Shown in pieces: positions 37,004 to 49,921 of a stretch of 64,000 bases of DNA (positions are counted from its first letter, which is position 1; every line of letters begins with the position of its first letter). The notes beneath the pieces are model-generated. The model was not told where the DNA came from, ran no database searches, and worked only from the letters and a program-made list of their open reading frames with translations. The position numbers were made by a program, and so were the translations under genes. The DNA comes from Struthidea cinerea (Eukaryota > Chordata > Aves > Passeriformes > Corcoracidae), in assembly GCA_013397865.1 (NCBI GenBank), contig VZTI01005560.1, forward strand, positions 103,898-167,897, written 5' to 3'.

Positions 37004-38299
37004 TGTTGTGCCTTTCTCTTCTTGCCAACACCTAAACCTTTTTCTGGTAGGACCCCATCCCAAAAAGCCAAGGTAAACAGCCCTCTGTGCACACCCCACC
37101 TCCCTTGCCACCTCTGATTCACCCTGGCTACACCCAGACAGGTGACACGTGACAGGTCACCAAGTCAAACCCCAAAAGCCATCCCCACCACATTTCCCCC
37201 CGTTAACTCCCCATGATCCTCCTGTCAGCTGTGACAGATTTTGCTTCTCAGGCCACTCCCAAACCTCCCGAATTCCTGCGGTTCCACACCTCTGCAGCAG
37301 AACCTTTGCCACCTGGCACGGCAGGCACTGCCTCACCTGCCCCCTCTCTCCTGGCTTCCCCTTTTTTCCAGGCTGGGAGCTGCAGGCTCTCCCTAGGGAC
37401 ACGCACTCGAGTCCCTGAGGATCACGGAATATCCAGCTCCACAGACAGAGCTATTAATAGTCACTCACCTCTCCAGCTGCAAATTCACAGCCAATCCTCA
37501 GCCTCCTTAAATGTCTCTTCTCATCACTGTAACCCTCTCAGCCTACTGAACCCCAGTATTTTAATCTTGCGACATTAAAGACGATTCTAGCAGGCACTTC
37601 AAAAGGAAAGGAGCCAATAAGAAACAAACAGTTTGAGGTCAGGGTCTTTCCCTGCTCAGCTCACAAAATAAAGAGGTGAGATTCCTTCCCCCTTCCATTC
37701 CTCTGTGCAGATTTTAATTGCTTTTCTGACATCTACAGAATGTAATCTTCTTCCTGTGTTGTTCCTAGGATTAGGGCAGGACGAAGGTAAAGCTATTTTT
37801 GATTAATATGGAAATCAGAAATTACTTTCCAGAGAAAAGTGGGGACTGTTCCTAACGCTGCTTTATCTTTGGGGAATTACAAATCTGAAGAGTAACAAAA
37901 GGGAGCTGGCAGCTCACTGTGTCTTCCAACCTGTGCAAAATATGCTTAAAGACTTTGAAAAATCTCTTATGATGGAAATATGTGATTAATACAGTTCAGG
38001 GAGTGTTCAAGCTGAAGACAAAGAGAGTTAAATCCCCACAGAATGGGGAACATCAGTTTATCTGGGGGAAAAAAAAGGTGGGGGTGCCACACGGTACAAA
38101 GAAACCTTCTTATGTTTTAAGAGGAATTTAGTAGTTCATTTAATGGTTAAATTTGTTCCCAGTTCAAAGCTGTTCTTGCTGAAGTAAAAATATTCCTCAT
38201 GACCATTCAGCTGAATTTCTTACGGGTGAAAATGTGAAGAATCCGGCGGCATCCAGCTCCTCCTATTTGTGTGATGGGAAGAATCTGGAGATCAATACA

Positions 38300-38583
38300 A
38301 GGGGGTGGAGTGGAAGGACAAAGGGAATGACTTTAAACTGAATGAGGGTGAGTTGACATGGGATATTGGGAAGGAATTGTTCCCTGGGAGGGTGGGCAGG
38401 CCCGGGCACAGGGTGCCCAGAGCAGCTGTGGCTGCCCCTGGATCCCTGGAAGTGTCCAAGGCCAGGCTGGACGGGGCTTGGAGCAGCCTGGGACAGTGGA
38501 AGGTGTCCCTGCCCATGGCAGGGGGTGGAACGGGATGAGTTTTAAGTCCCTCCCATCCCAAACCAATCTGGGATTCTGGGATT
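38300..38583 (+). mobile_element. CR1 3' end, sense, young-looking
   Basis: GGGATATTGGGAAGGAATTG, TTCCCTGGGAGGGTGGGCAG, GGAAGGTGTCCCTGCCCATG and the terminal CAATCTGGGATTCTGGGATT. It is very similar to the copies at 45552, 48510 and 61405. Confidence 0.93.
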
Positions 38584-39271
38584 TTATGCCTGGGGATAAA
38601 GACTCAAAGCCGTGTCCAGCAGTCCCACCTTCCTGCCAGGAGTTCCTGCAGGAGTAGGAAACTGGAGATGATTTAGGAGTAAAAAAGGGACATCCCAGCA
38701 GGCCTAAACCTGGGAAATTTCCCTGCAGTTCCCTGTGAAGTCCCCCCAAAGCCCTGCTCCCACAGAGCCATGCGTGTTCACTGAATAATAGGATGCCTGT
38801 GGAAAACCAACCATATATTGTACTACTTCTTTATGTTATCGTTGGATGCATGAGAGTAATGGGATTTTCAAATGGAATGGCAGCACTTCAGCTACGCCTG
38901 GAAACAAAGGCATTTGCTCTGTCTACCAGAGAGGAGTGAAAAGGAGACAACTGCATTTTATCTTGAAAGCCCTCAGACACTTTCAAACAGATCCAGGAAT
39001 CAAAAGCTCTGTGTAAAGAGAGGGAAAACCCTCCAGGACCTGTTGGGCCATGCTCCCGTTTTTAAAAATGACAAGATGTGGGAGTAGGATATTTAGTGTA
39101 AAGATACAGTGTGGGAGCACGAGGCTTGGCACGTCCAAAATTGATTTAGATGTGGGAAAATACTGAAGCCTGCAAACTCAGAGGTTCAGCTTTGTGTGCT
39201 GGAGAGAAAAAATACACAGTGACATTGTCATGTTCAGTGGGGATCCAGCAGTGCAACGGGTTTATATAGAT

Positions 39272-39655
39272 TTATCAAGCCATTCCCTGTGTCCTGTCCC
39301 TCCATCCCTTGTCCCCAGTCCCTCTCCAGCTCTCCTGGAGCCCCTTCAGGCCCTGCCAGGGGCTCTGAGCTCTCCCTGGAGCCTTCTCCTCTCCAGGTGA
39401 GCACCCCCAGCTCTCCCAGCCTGGCTCCAGAGCAGAGGGGCTCCAGCCCTGGAGCAGCTCCGGGGCCTCCTCTGGGCTCTCTCCAGCAGCTCCAGGTCCT
39501 TGTGCTGCTGGCCCCAGGGCTGGGGCAGCTCTGCAGGTGGGGTCTTGCCTGAGCACAGGGGCAGAGGGGCAGAATCCCCCTCCCCTGCTGCCCACGCTGG
39601 GGGATCAGCCCGGCACACGGAGGGGTCTGGGCTGCTGGAGCACATGGTCGGATTC
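39272..39655 (-). mobile_element. CR1 internal segment, antisense, extends further 5'
   Basis: CCATTCCCTGTGTCCTGTCC, CTCTCCAGCTCTCCTGGAGC, GGTGAGCACCCCCAGCTCTC and GGCAGAATCCCCCTCCCCTG. It includes the part missing in the gap at 52107-52280 and lacks the terminal 3' part. Confidence 0.92.
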
Positions 39656-40619
39656 TCCCGCAGGAATACAAATTACACAATTATAATATTATTTTAGCAG
39701 TTGGCCATGGTGACATTTCCTGCTGTTAGGTGGCTCTGGTCCTGCCAGGATAGATTAGCAAGGCTCACCAAACATTTTGTTTGGCTAAGGAACAGCTGAA
39801 GGGCACTGCCTCCTTATTCTATTAAAAGCGCCGCAGGAACTCGGTAACATTTTCCTGTTGATCTCCACCGCTCTGATAAATGGAAACCTCATCCCTTCCT
39901 CCAGGAGGAGAGGAGACATTTTTAGGAAGGGAAACCGATTTCCTCTCAGTGTTATTGAGTTAAACAAGGTAGTTCAGTTTTCAAAGGTATTAAGGTCGTT
40001 TTGTTATTCTCCCACCGAGCGCTCGCTGAGCTGTCGGAACAGCCTTCAGGAATGGAGACCCAGGAACTTCAGCTCTGCAGGCAAATTCCTACAGATTGTG
40101 CACTCCAGCAGGGAGGGTGGGGTCAGCACATACATCCCGACAGTGATGGAACGCATCTGAATGCATAGAGCTCAGAACAATGACTGCTGAGCAGCCCTCA
40201 GCACACCAGGAGCGAGAGAAAGGAAAAAAACCCAACCATCTTCGGAGAGATGAACAATCCTTCTCGTTATCAACACTTCATTTAGTATCTTAGTTGCTTA
40301 AACCCAATTATATCCAGAAAAGACAACTATGAATGAAGAGGATCTGAGCAACCCCAGATAATGGGAGAAGATAAAAACCCACTCCAAGAGTAATGACCTG
40401 ATTTGGCATTCATCAGTCGCTCGGTAATGAGCAAACGCTGATTTCAAATCTAAATTCATGTCAAAGGCTTCTGGATAAAATTAACTCCGAGCATATTTCA
40501 AAGCACCCATTCAAAGTGTCGCTGCTGCTTCCTCCTTTCCCCTCCAGCAGACCAGACTCTCTCCTCTTCCACAGCTCCTGCTGTTCCTCCTTCCACCACT
40601 TGCCACATTTTTTCAGGCT

Positions 40620-40766
40620 CTGGTCACGGAAGTGCCCAAGGCCAGGTTGGACAGGGCTTGGAGCAACCTGGGAGAGTGGAAGGTGTCCCTGCCCGTGGTG
40701 GGATGCTTGGATGAGATGACCTTTAAAGATCCCTTCCAGCCCCATCTGTCCTGTGATTTTACGACT
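40620..40766 (+). mobile_element. CR1 3' end, sense
   Basis: GTGCCCAAGGCCAGGTTGGA, GAGTGGAAGGTGTCCCTGCC and the terminal CCTGTGATTTTACGACTC. Confidence 0.88.
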
Positions 40767-41307
40767 CTGAAAGATCCCTGATGAGCATGCACACCCCACC
40801 CTCTGCCACTTCCCAGTGTGCTGACCCTCCGAGCAGCAGCTCCGGGGGTGCCTCAGCAGAGGAACACCCTTGGCACATCACACATACAAAGAACTTGCAT
40901 TCCATGCAGGCAGAGACAGCCTCGTATTTTGTCTTTATATTAAACAATAAATCCAGGGCTTTAAAAGTGCAGCACAAGTGAAGACAGGCAGGGGTGTCTC
41001 CCAAGCAGAGGGAAGAATTCTGCAGGTAAAGCAGGTGTGTGTCAGCAGGAGACTGAAAAGGGAGGAAAATTCTCCCCTGTATCCTGCATCAACAGCTCCT
41101 TGTGTGAGCCTCAGCTCCCTCTGATCCACCACTGCCTTTACTCTTTGGCCTTATATGTGTTTTTAACACAGGTTGTACAATCTGTGACTGGCACCGATCT
41201 GATTTCAAGCACTGATTATTTATTTCCCCAGAAACTGGCAGTGGAGGAGCTTTGTTGTCACTGGTAGCAGTGAACAGATCCAAACATGCTGCTTTTGGTT
41301 CATAAAA

Positions 41308-41738
41308 GCATGGAATTGTTTAGGTTGGAAAAGACCTCAAACATCATCGAGTCCAACTGTTCCCCCAGAACTGCCAAGGCCACCACTGACCCTTGTCCCC
41401 AAGTGCCACATCCACAGGGCTTTAAATCGCTCCAGGGATGGGGACTCCAGCACTGACCTGGGCTGGACAACACTTTTCACACAGAAATTTTCCCAAAATC
41501 CAATCCAAGCCTCCCCTGGCCCAGCCTGAGGCCGTTCCCTCTCCTCCTGTCCCTGTTCCCTGGGAGCAGAGCCCGACCCCCCCGGCTGCCCCCTCCTGTC
41601 AGGGAGTTGTGCAGAGCCACAAGGTCCCCCCTGAGCCTCCTTTTCTCCAGGCTGAGCCCCTTTCCCAGCTCCCTCAGCTGCTCCTGGGGCTCCAGCCCCT
41701 TCCCAGCTCCCTTCCCTGCCCTGGACACGCTCTGGTCA
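41308..41738 (-). mobile_element. CR1 3' end, near-complete, antisense
   Basis: CATGGAATTGTTTAGGTTGG, TTGTCCCCAAGTGCCACATC, CCAATCCAAGCCTCCCCTGG, CAGGGAGTTGTGCAGAGCCA and CTGCCCTGGACACGCTCTGG. It mirrors the 27094 copy. Confidence 0.93.
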
Positions 41739-42404
41739 CTCTGGGTCCCTGATGGCGTGGTGGAAGGCACCTGATCACAGCTGCTGCAGCAGGAGATGCA
41801 CATCCCTGGACAAACGGCCAGAAACCCTTCCTGCCCACCATGGCCACCATTCCCAGACGTGCACATGCAGATGCCAACAAAAATTACAGACTTCCATTAA
41901 AAAAAGCCCCGGCATCATCCTGCAGGGGGATGAAGAATTGTGGTAAAAGCTCTCACCACCATCCAGGAGCATCAAAGTGTTTGCAAAGACCACAGAACAC
42001 CTTTTAGACAGAAAATTCCCTTAATTCTGGCTGTGTGCGAAGAGTGGCAAAAAAAAAAAAAACCCTTGAAGCCTGCAAAGTGGTCGTGGGAAGGGATTAT
42101 AGGAACAAAAATGTTGTGGGCCGTGTGTGGAAGACGGGACTCAAACCCAGCAGCCTCCAGGGCAGGCCTCAGTGCCCTTGTTTCCCACTGCTCCCCACAG
42201 TTTAACTACTTTTTGTCCTTAAAGAACCCTGAAGCTCGTGGGTAATCCAGCTGTGATGAGATTTCCTAGTCCTTGATGAGCCATTTGAAGCTGCTGTTCA
42301 GTTTGTTGATGGATCCTTTTGTATGTCTGAAGCTGCTTTTTTCCTGGGGTTTTTTTTGAGGATGAAGGGCACCCAGTGGACACCCGGCAGGGACTGCACA
42401 AGCT

Positions 42405-42551
42405 TCAGAATAATCGTTCTGCCAAAAGCAGGGAAGATCTGACACCAAAGGCTGTTTCTCTCTCCTTCTTGAGCCATTCCTCCACTGACTTTCTGTACTC
42501 TGGACAGTCAGGCTCCAAATCAAGAAGTGGTTTCTCCAACTTCAGCTTTTC
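42405..42551 (-). other. Exon-like open segment, unassigned
   Basis: On the - strand an acceptor-like CCCCTTCAG ends at 42552. It is followed by 48 open codons (EKLKLEKPLLDLEPDCPEY, then RKSVEEWLKKERETAFGV) and TGA at 42405-42407. The same frame is stopped just before the acceptor. The residues are charged and helix-prone, unlike the CR1 shadow frames. I cannot name the protein. It could be a decayed retrocopy, a terminal exon of an unknown transcript, or chance. Confidence 0.25.
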
Positions 42552-43553
42552 CTGAAGGGGAATTTAAAGTTCTTTACTCCCTAACAGAAAACTCAGGTGG
42601 TGTCTCCTAGAGGCCTGACCCATCCTGTCCAAACAGTATTTCAGCTTGTGTTCATCTCTTTGTGGACATCAGGGATGCCAATCCATCAGCTGAAGCTCTC
42701 AGAGAGCAGAAGTTCAGGAGTTTTCTCCACAAGCTCTTGTTACTTCTCCATCAACTTCCAGCACCTCCCCTGTCCCTTGCAGTTACAACTTCATCCCTGT
42801 CTTCCACTGCTGGTAGGAGATTCCAAACTCTTTGTGCGTGACATGCTTAAACACAGCCTTCCCCATCCATCCAGGAGCCAGAGCCTCTCACATCTCCGCT
42901 GTCACAAGAGCTTTTCCTTCAGCCTCAACCAAAGCTTTGCTATTCCACCACTGCGTACCCCAAGTACTGCTGGAAAGATCATTTCCTTAGCACGTGCCTT
43001 TCTCCCTTTACCCAACTTGACTCTCTTTCCTCTGCCAAAAGTAAGGAATTTGTGCTTATTTCAAGGTTCTCCATCACCTAATCCTCCCTCAGCCTCCCTT
43101 TTCCCACAGGGACTCCTTGGTCCCCCCAGCACCCCAGCCTTGCTCGTGCTGTGCTCTCAGAGCACATCACAAAGCAACTTTGTGTGCTCCATTTCCCAGT
43201 AGGAAAATCCAGAAGTCCTCCTAGATATCCAACATCTTTTCCAAAGGCTCCTTTGACTGTACACTTCCCAAAAGTGACTCCAGGCTCCACTTCCCTGAGG
43301 CTCTAGGGCAAGGCCTGGGTTTTTTTGGGGTGCTGCCTGAGGCAGATGTTGAGGAATAGCCCAAATGCCAAGGTCCCACCAAAAATACAGGAGAACTGCT
43401 ATTTCCAGAACCCTCCACACCCTTTGGCTGCCTCTGCAGGAACACAGGTGAAGGAGGGGAAAAACACAGGTTGTAAGAACCTGTGTCAAGGTTCCTACAG
43501 GCCCTGCCAGTTCTGGGGAGGTCAGAACATCCCTGTGAGTCAAAGACCACTTT

Positions 43554-43735
43554 AAATCCATACAGGCAAGGTTTGGAGGGGTAAAATCCACGCAGGGAAG
43601 GTTTGGAGGGGTAAAATCCACGCAGGGAAGGTTTGGAAGGGTAAAATCCATGCAGGGAAGGTTTGGAGGGGTAAAATCCATGCAGGGAGGGTTTGGAGGG
43701 GTAAAATCCACGCAGGGAAGGTTTGGAGGGGTAAA
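43554..43735. repeat. 30-bp minisatellite, six copies
   Basis: Six copies, each 30 bases, of GCAGGGAAGGTTTGGAGGGG plus TAAAATCCAC, with one to three substitutions each. Because 30 is a multiple of three, all - strand frames through it stay open as ten-residue repeats, which explains the repetitive frames there. Confidence 0.97.
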
Positions 43736-45551
43736 GTGATCCACAAAAGCTCATTCAGCAGCCACAACCAAAGCCCTGAGCAGAACCTTAATCCACCATC
43801 CACCCCCACCTGCCCCAAACAAGATCCTCTTATCAGCCTGGCCTTTTAATACACGAGCAAAGACACTGATTGTAAAATACTTCTTTCTTTTCCCGGCCTC
43901 AAACTGCTGCAGCAAAAGCAATAATCCACCTGCCTACCCAACACCCAGGAGGAAGCACTCCTGAGATCCATTGGTTTGTACACGAGCGTGGGACTGACTG
44001 TTCAGAGATGCCCAGGAGGAAGTCGGGGTCATGAATACAAAAAAAAAGGAAAAAAAAAGGGGGAAAAGTAAAGAAAAGAAAAGTAGGTCAAGCAATTCAC
44101 GTTTGCTGAAAAGGACAAAGAACACTGCAGATTTTTTATTACCTTATGCAATTGCTACCAAATATCTGAAGCAGCCTTTTTATCTGATTCAAATCCCACA
44201 TGAGTAATCCATGATTAAATTTAGTGGGTGTGAAATTTCATTAGGTCGTTCAATTTTAAGCAGATTGGATAATGAAGTTCCGTCGTCCTTCAGAATTAAG
44301 AAAAAAAAATTAATACGGTAACTTTTATCTCACTCCCAGCCTCCCCCCCATCTGTGAGATTGTTCTCATTCATGTAAGACACCCCTGGCCTGCAGCTCCA
44401 TCTTTGAGGCACGTGACCTTGGAGATGGAGAGAGGGAACTGCTCAGAAACATCGGCAAAAGCCAAACCCAAACCAGACTTCACCTTGTGCTTTTCTGGGA
44501 TAAGCACAGACCAGGAATTTGAGTTTTCCCAGAACAAAGACACGGAGCAGATTCCAGAAGGGATGTCTTCTAAAAGATTGCGATTTCTCAAAAAAAAAAA
44601 AAATCCTTTGGACTAATTCAGTGATATCCCAATGGGAAAAATGTTAATAGGTAGCAGATGCTGCTTTAAGTCTTTATTCCCTGCTCCAAAGAGCCAGATA
44701 ATTCAAGAAGAAGCCACCAGCTTCCTTCATGCAAAAAGGCTCCATGTTAAGACAAAATGAGAAGTTTGGAGTTTTTCTTGGGTTTTAAAATTATGCTTTT
44801 TTTAAAAAAAATGGTTTGAATTCAGACTTTACACGGAACTCCTGATGGGTTTTTAGAAGAGCATCGGTGCAGTGCTGGGCAGTGGACTGTGCAACCCATG
44901 AGCCCCTCGTTTCACTGGACATCACCCCGTGTTTCCCATGCAGGACCAATAAACTTTGTTTATCCACCCCCCTAGAGCTAATAAATTCAATTAAATTTTC
45001 AATTTAATCACAAATTTAATTGTATGATCCTTGGGAACAGCCTGGCTGGGAAGGAGTTAAACAACACGGCCTGATTCATCTCGCTGTCTTTTCAGGCAGC
45101 TGAAGCCACTCTGTGCCAGTACAAATAAATAATATCTCTATCCACATCACAACAAAGTATTTTCCTCTTGATGCTGTTCACCAAAGCATGATGACAAACG
45201 ATGGCTGGAGAAATAGGAGTTGTCAATTCTGCCTTAACTGTTTCCTTTGGGGCTTGACAGAAGTTGCCGCGTTTATCCCTTTCCCTGAACGGCCACCAGG
45301 TGCTTCCAGCAAATGAACTGAACACAGCGAACACCAACCTGCCTTCCATGGTCTTCTGTGCTCCGATGCTGGATAGTTCTCCCAGGAAGGAAAGGAAAAA
45401 AGCCCTCAAAAACTTCCCACATCTAGAGAACCCTCAAGGAAAATACACATCTGAAAAGATGACTTTGTTTGATGGGACAAGATCAACATGTGTCAGCCTC
45501 GACGTTTATTAGAAGTACATCCCAACATCACCCATCTATGATAAACAACAG

Positions 45552-46025
45552 CACAAGGACCTGGAGCTGCTGGAGAGAGCCCAGAGGAGGCCCCGGAGCT
45601 GCTCCAGGGCTGGAGCCCCTCTGCTCTGGAGCCAGGCTGGGAGAGCTGGGGGTGCTCACCTGGAGAGGAGAAGGCTCCAGGGAGAGCTGAGAGCCCCTGG
45701 CAGGGCCTAAAGAGACTCCAGGAGAGCTGGAGAGGGACTGGGGCAAGGCATGGAGGGACAGGACACAGGGAATGGCTTCCCACTGCCAGAGGGCAGGGAT
45801 GGATGGGATATTGGGAAGGAATTGTTCCCTGGGAGGGTGGGCAGGCCCTGGCACAGGGTGCCCAGAGAAGCTGTGGCTGCCCCTGGATCCCTGGCAATGT
45901 CCAAGGCCAGGCTGGACGGGGCTTGGAGCAGCCTGGGATAGTGGAAGGTGTCCCTGCCCAAGGCAGGGGTGGCACTGGATGGCTTTAAGGTCCCTTCCAA
46001 CCCAAACCAGTCTGGGATTCTGTGA
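45552..46025 (+). mobile_element. CR1 3' end, longest continuous sense copy
   Basis: Runs from AAGGACCTGGAGCTGCTGGA through CTGGGAGAGCTGGGGGTGCT, GGACAGGACACAGGGAATGG and GGGATATTGGGAAGGAATTG to the terminal CCAGTCTGGGATTCTGTG. It is about 470 bases with no large gap. Confidence 0.95.
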
Positions 46026-46889
46026 AACAAATCCTACCAGGAATTAATTCGAGAGTCTCTGGAGTGGGCGTTGCCAGACATCAGTCAGGCATCAACAGCA
46101 AAACAAATTAACACCACAAAACAGTGAAAAACAGAGGAGCCAAACCTGCATCTTTAAATAGCCCCAGAGAGCTTTTCCTGTCAGTAGCAATTTTCTGGCC
46201 AAGCTCCACCACATCCTCCCTCTGCTTCACCCAAACTTGCATTTTTCACATGACTAAAATGCTCATCCAAGTCTGGAGCAGAGCAACCCTCAGACTGTTC
46301 ATCCTTTGTGCAGTTTCACGTTCACCTTCTCCACCCATCCCACCTTCCCTGCCTGTCTTGGACGCTTTCCCTGCCCTCCTCTCCCATGGAACTTCACCAC
46401 CCACATTACTGGATGTCTCAAGGGTTCAAAGGGCAGAAGATCGACACCGTAGGGAGCAGGAAATCCAATGACTCCAAGTAATCCAGAGACCAATGTGCCG
46501 ACACCGGTGCTTTCTCCTGGGTCAGGAGTGCAATTCCTGTCACACTTTAATGCCCCAGGGTGGTGGCACGTGCAGGCTGAACGGATGCCACGGATCTGGA
46601 GGAGAACCCGGAGGAGAAGCAGGGGAATGAAGCTATTTGATAATGTAGGCAACACTATAGGACTGGCTCTGGGAAAAAGAAGGAATGCCACAGAACCACG
46701 GAAATAGAGAGAGGAACAAAAATGAGGAATGTGTGAATTTCCAGCTCAACAGACTTGGCTTATTCAGGGGATCAGCGGGATCCTGTGGAAAGCTGTCCTT
46801 GGGTCTGTGAGAGCAGAGTCTGGAGAGTGAGGTACAACTGTTGACAGAGGATGGATGAGTTACAGACCATTTAAACAATGTGCACACAC

Positions 46890-47105
46890 ACAGGTCCATG
46901 GTGCCAGATGAGGTGGGCCTGAGGGAGCTGGCTGGTGTCACTGCCACTCTGTCACCTCCGAGCGGCCACGGAGATGGGGCATGTCCCTGGTGATAGGAAA
47001 AGGGCAACTTCACACCCACCTTCAACAAGGGAAATGCCAGCCCAGCCAGCCTCACTCCCTGCCCAGAAATTCACGAGGCAAATCCTTCTGGAAACCACAA
47101 CCTTC
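46890..47105 (+). mobile_element. CR1 ORF2 (reverse transcriptase) remnant, decayed
   Basis: GAAAAGGGCAACTTCACACC is followed by CACCTTCAACAAGGGAAATG, then text reading in shifting frames as KGNFTPTFNKG, PASL and QILLE. This resembles the CR1 reverse-transcriptase stretch K(G/A)NVTPIFKKG...PVSLTSVPGK...EQILLE. Frameshifts break it throughout. It is the only CR1 coding remnant I see; all others are 3'-end pieces. Confidence 0.6.
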
Positions 47106-48509
47106 CAAACCAAATTATCCTGGTACTTACTACCCAGAGAGTTTCTGACACAGAATTATTCAGTAATTGCTATTTTATGCTTTCTCTGCTCCTCTTCTGC
47201 ACTTCAGATCCTGCTGCTTCTGTCTCCTCTCCCCTGGAATGGTGTCTTTTTGTTCCATATTTGCAATTACAACAAGCACAGGTTTATATATATGAGATAG
47301 AAATATATTTTCCACCTGAGTTTGGGCACCCAGAGGTGCTGGATTAATTCTGGGCACTGTGCTCTCAGAGGTGCCAAGGACCTCCTGTTACTGGAAGTGA
47401 CACTGGGAATGAAGAGTGTGGTGGAGGAAGAGCATGGAGTCAGCATGTGCCCATTTGTCTGCTAACAGGGGATAAATCAGAATTTGGGAACAGCTTTAAT
47501 CATTCCTGCTGAAGCTAATTCACTCTTGATGTTTTGTTCATGTGGGCAGTTCTCCCCTTAAGCTTAAAGAAAAAGGTAAATAAACCAGAGTGGAGCAATG
47601 AGAGAGGGGCTGAGCTGTCAGTCAGAGCCAGAGCTGCTGTATCCTTTCCTGATGATTTATAGGAAAGGGCTGTCTTAGACCCAAGGACCCAAACCCCAAA
47701 CACAATCCCCACAGTGAGTTACATCTGCCAAAAAATGACACAAAATGGAGCTTCATGATTCAATGCAAGACTTGTACATCAGAAGAGTTTTTCTCCCTGT
47801 CCAAGAAGCTGCAGATACTCTGGAAAATTAACTGGGAATTGAGCACAGACAGTCTGGCAGAAAAGAAAATAAGAGTGCAACGAGAATGTATTTAAATTAA
47901 TCTTTGGCAGGGGATAAAGGAATGAGAGGCAAAACGAGGGGACAAGAGTTAAACTCCAAACTGATGAATCTGCCCTCTGCAGCATCCTCATCCCTTCCCG
48001 TGGGATCCGGCCACCAAATGTTCCAGACGCTGCTGCTGCTATCACTGGGCGCTTCCATGAAAAGATATCAGCTCCCTGCTGGTTTAAACGGGGGGGAAAA
48101 GGCTCCTTTTGCCTGAGCTGACCCGGGCTCGGTGTCCTGGACAGGGTGTTCTGTCTGTCTCCCACTGCAGCTGCTTCGTGCTGGTGCTGTGATATCAGCG
48201 ATCCCTTGGCTCGGGGAGGACACTCCATAAATTCTGTATTAATCCAGGGCAGCACCACATCTCTATTAACTCGTGGAAGAAAACCAAACCCATCCAAACT
48301 GTTTGACATACAGATTAATAATGAAAAGAGAGTAGGAAAACAGGAAACCTGCCAGTTAAATGTATTAATAACACCAGCCAGGCCAGAGAGAGCACAAGGA
48401 ATATAAGGGGAAAAAACATCTGCACAAAGTTGGGGAATAAGCAAAATGACAACCAACAAAATCCACCTGTGACAGGTGTAACATAATTAATATTGGGAAA
48501 AACGCTCCA

Positions 48510-48816
48510 AAGAGAGCTGGAGAGGGACTAGGGACAAGGGATGGAGGGACAGGACACAGGGAATGGCTTCCCACTGCCAGAGGGCAGGGAGAGATGGGAT
48601 ATTGGGAAGGAATTGTTCCCTGGGAGGGTGGGGAGGCCCTGGCACAGGGTGCCCAGAGCAGCTGTGGCTGCCCCTGGATCCCTGGCAGTGTCCAAGGCCA
48701 AGCTGGACATTGGGGCTGGGAGCAGCCTGGGACAGTGGAAGGTGTCCCTGCCCATGGGCAGGGATGGCACTGGATGAGCTCTAAGGTGCCTTCCAACCCA
48801 AACCATTCTGGGATGG
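48510..48816 (+). mobile_element. CR1 3' end, sense, young-looking
   Basis: AGAGAGCTGGAGAGGGACTA, GGGATATTGGGAAGGAATTG, CTGTGGCTGCCCCTGGATCC and the terminal CCAAACCATTCTGGGATGG. Confidence 0.94.
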
Positions 48817-49599
48817 ACCTTGGACACTTCCAGGGTCCTGCCACAGAGAGAAGGAACCAGGTGGACTCTGAGGACCTGCTCCAGGCTGGTAATTCTTCAG
48901 CTGTCAGCCTGTCCCACGCTTGAAAGACAAATGTTTATAATAACATAGGATGTGAAATGAGGAAAACATCTGAGAAATCCAAGTACGGTTTCCAGCTTTC
49001 AAGTAGAGGTCAATAAACAGAGCAACTTCTTTCTTCATGGTTTCAAACAGCTTGGTAGGATCCTTTTGGTGTTGGTAAATCAAAAGATAAAGAGATTATG
49101 AAAAAGAACATAAAAGTTAAGATCTGAAGAGCTTCAGCAGAATCAAAAAGTCCTCCTAAAGCTCCTGCAACAGCACACAAGTTTTATAAACGGCACAAAT
49201 TACCTCATTTAGCTTTTTGCAACTTCAGTACTTTATCTTCCCTCCAAACTTCCACCTCCCATTTTACCTCTCTTCATCCTCAAACCACCCTCCTAAGATC
49301 CCTCTTGGCAGCCTTGTCGACTCGTCTTAATGATTCTCATTCCACTTTTCCAACAAACATTCCCCTTCACCATCACCCCGAATTCTCTGTGATTGCCTCG
49401 TCAGCTTCCAGCATGCTCGGGGTGTTTACGTTCCAGACCAACCATCTCAGGTGACACCGGCTCCTTTCATGGAATTACCCTTCCCTAGCTCAAGGAGTCA
49501 CTGCCTTTTTCAGTAGAAAATTACCACTGGCCACTGCTGGCTGATCACCCCTTGGAACGAGGTACAACACTGTCAGGATTACAGGGAAGCAAATCCCAC

Positions 49600-49921
49600 T
49601 CTACAACTCCCTGAGGAGGGCGCAGCCAGGGGGGTCAGGCTGTGCTCCCAGGAAACAAGGGACAGGACAAAAAAAAAATGGCCTCAAGTTGTGCCAGGGG
49701 AAGTTTAGGCTGGATATCAGGGAAAATTCCTTCAGTGAAAGGGCTGTCCAGCCCTGGCACAGCTGCCCAGGGAAGTGGTGAGTCCCCATCCCCGGAGGGA
49801 TTTAAAGCCGTGTGGATGTGGCACTTGGGGACACGGGTTAATGGTGGCCTTGGCAGTGCTGGGGGAATGGATGGATTCGATGGTCTTGGAGGGCTTTCCC
49901 AATCCCAATGATTCCATGATT
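49600..49921 (+). mobile_element. CR1 3' end, sense
   Basis: CAACTCCCTGAGGAGGGCGC, GTGCCAGGGGAAGTTTAGGC, GGATTCGATGGTCTTGGAGG and the terminal CCCAATGATTCCATGATT. It is of the 27094 type and contains an A run at about 49670. Confidence 0.92.

Noticed and set aside
36695..37122. Frames with EWNGMEWNGM or FHSIPFHSIP repeats
   Set aside because: Artefact of the CATTC pentanucleotide run.
38292..38749. Repeated frames such as WDIGKELFPGRV...RVPRAAVAAPGSL across many places in the window
   Set aside because: They are translations of the CR1 3' end, recurring at every copy and in both strands, so they are not a gene family.
42597..43202. 201-codon + strand frame rich in Ser, Leu and Pro
   Set aside because: Composition follows the pyrimidine-rich strand. 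No domain, signal or homologue is recognised, and the reverse strand is not coding-like either.
43157..43818. Repetitive open frames of 88-195 codons on the - strand with ten-residue repeats (SKPSLHGFYP type)
   Set aside because: They are produced by the 30-bp minisatellite, whose period is a multiple of three. All three frames are open, which is not how a selected protein behaves.
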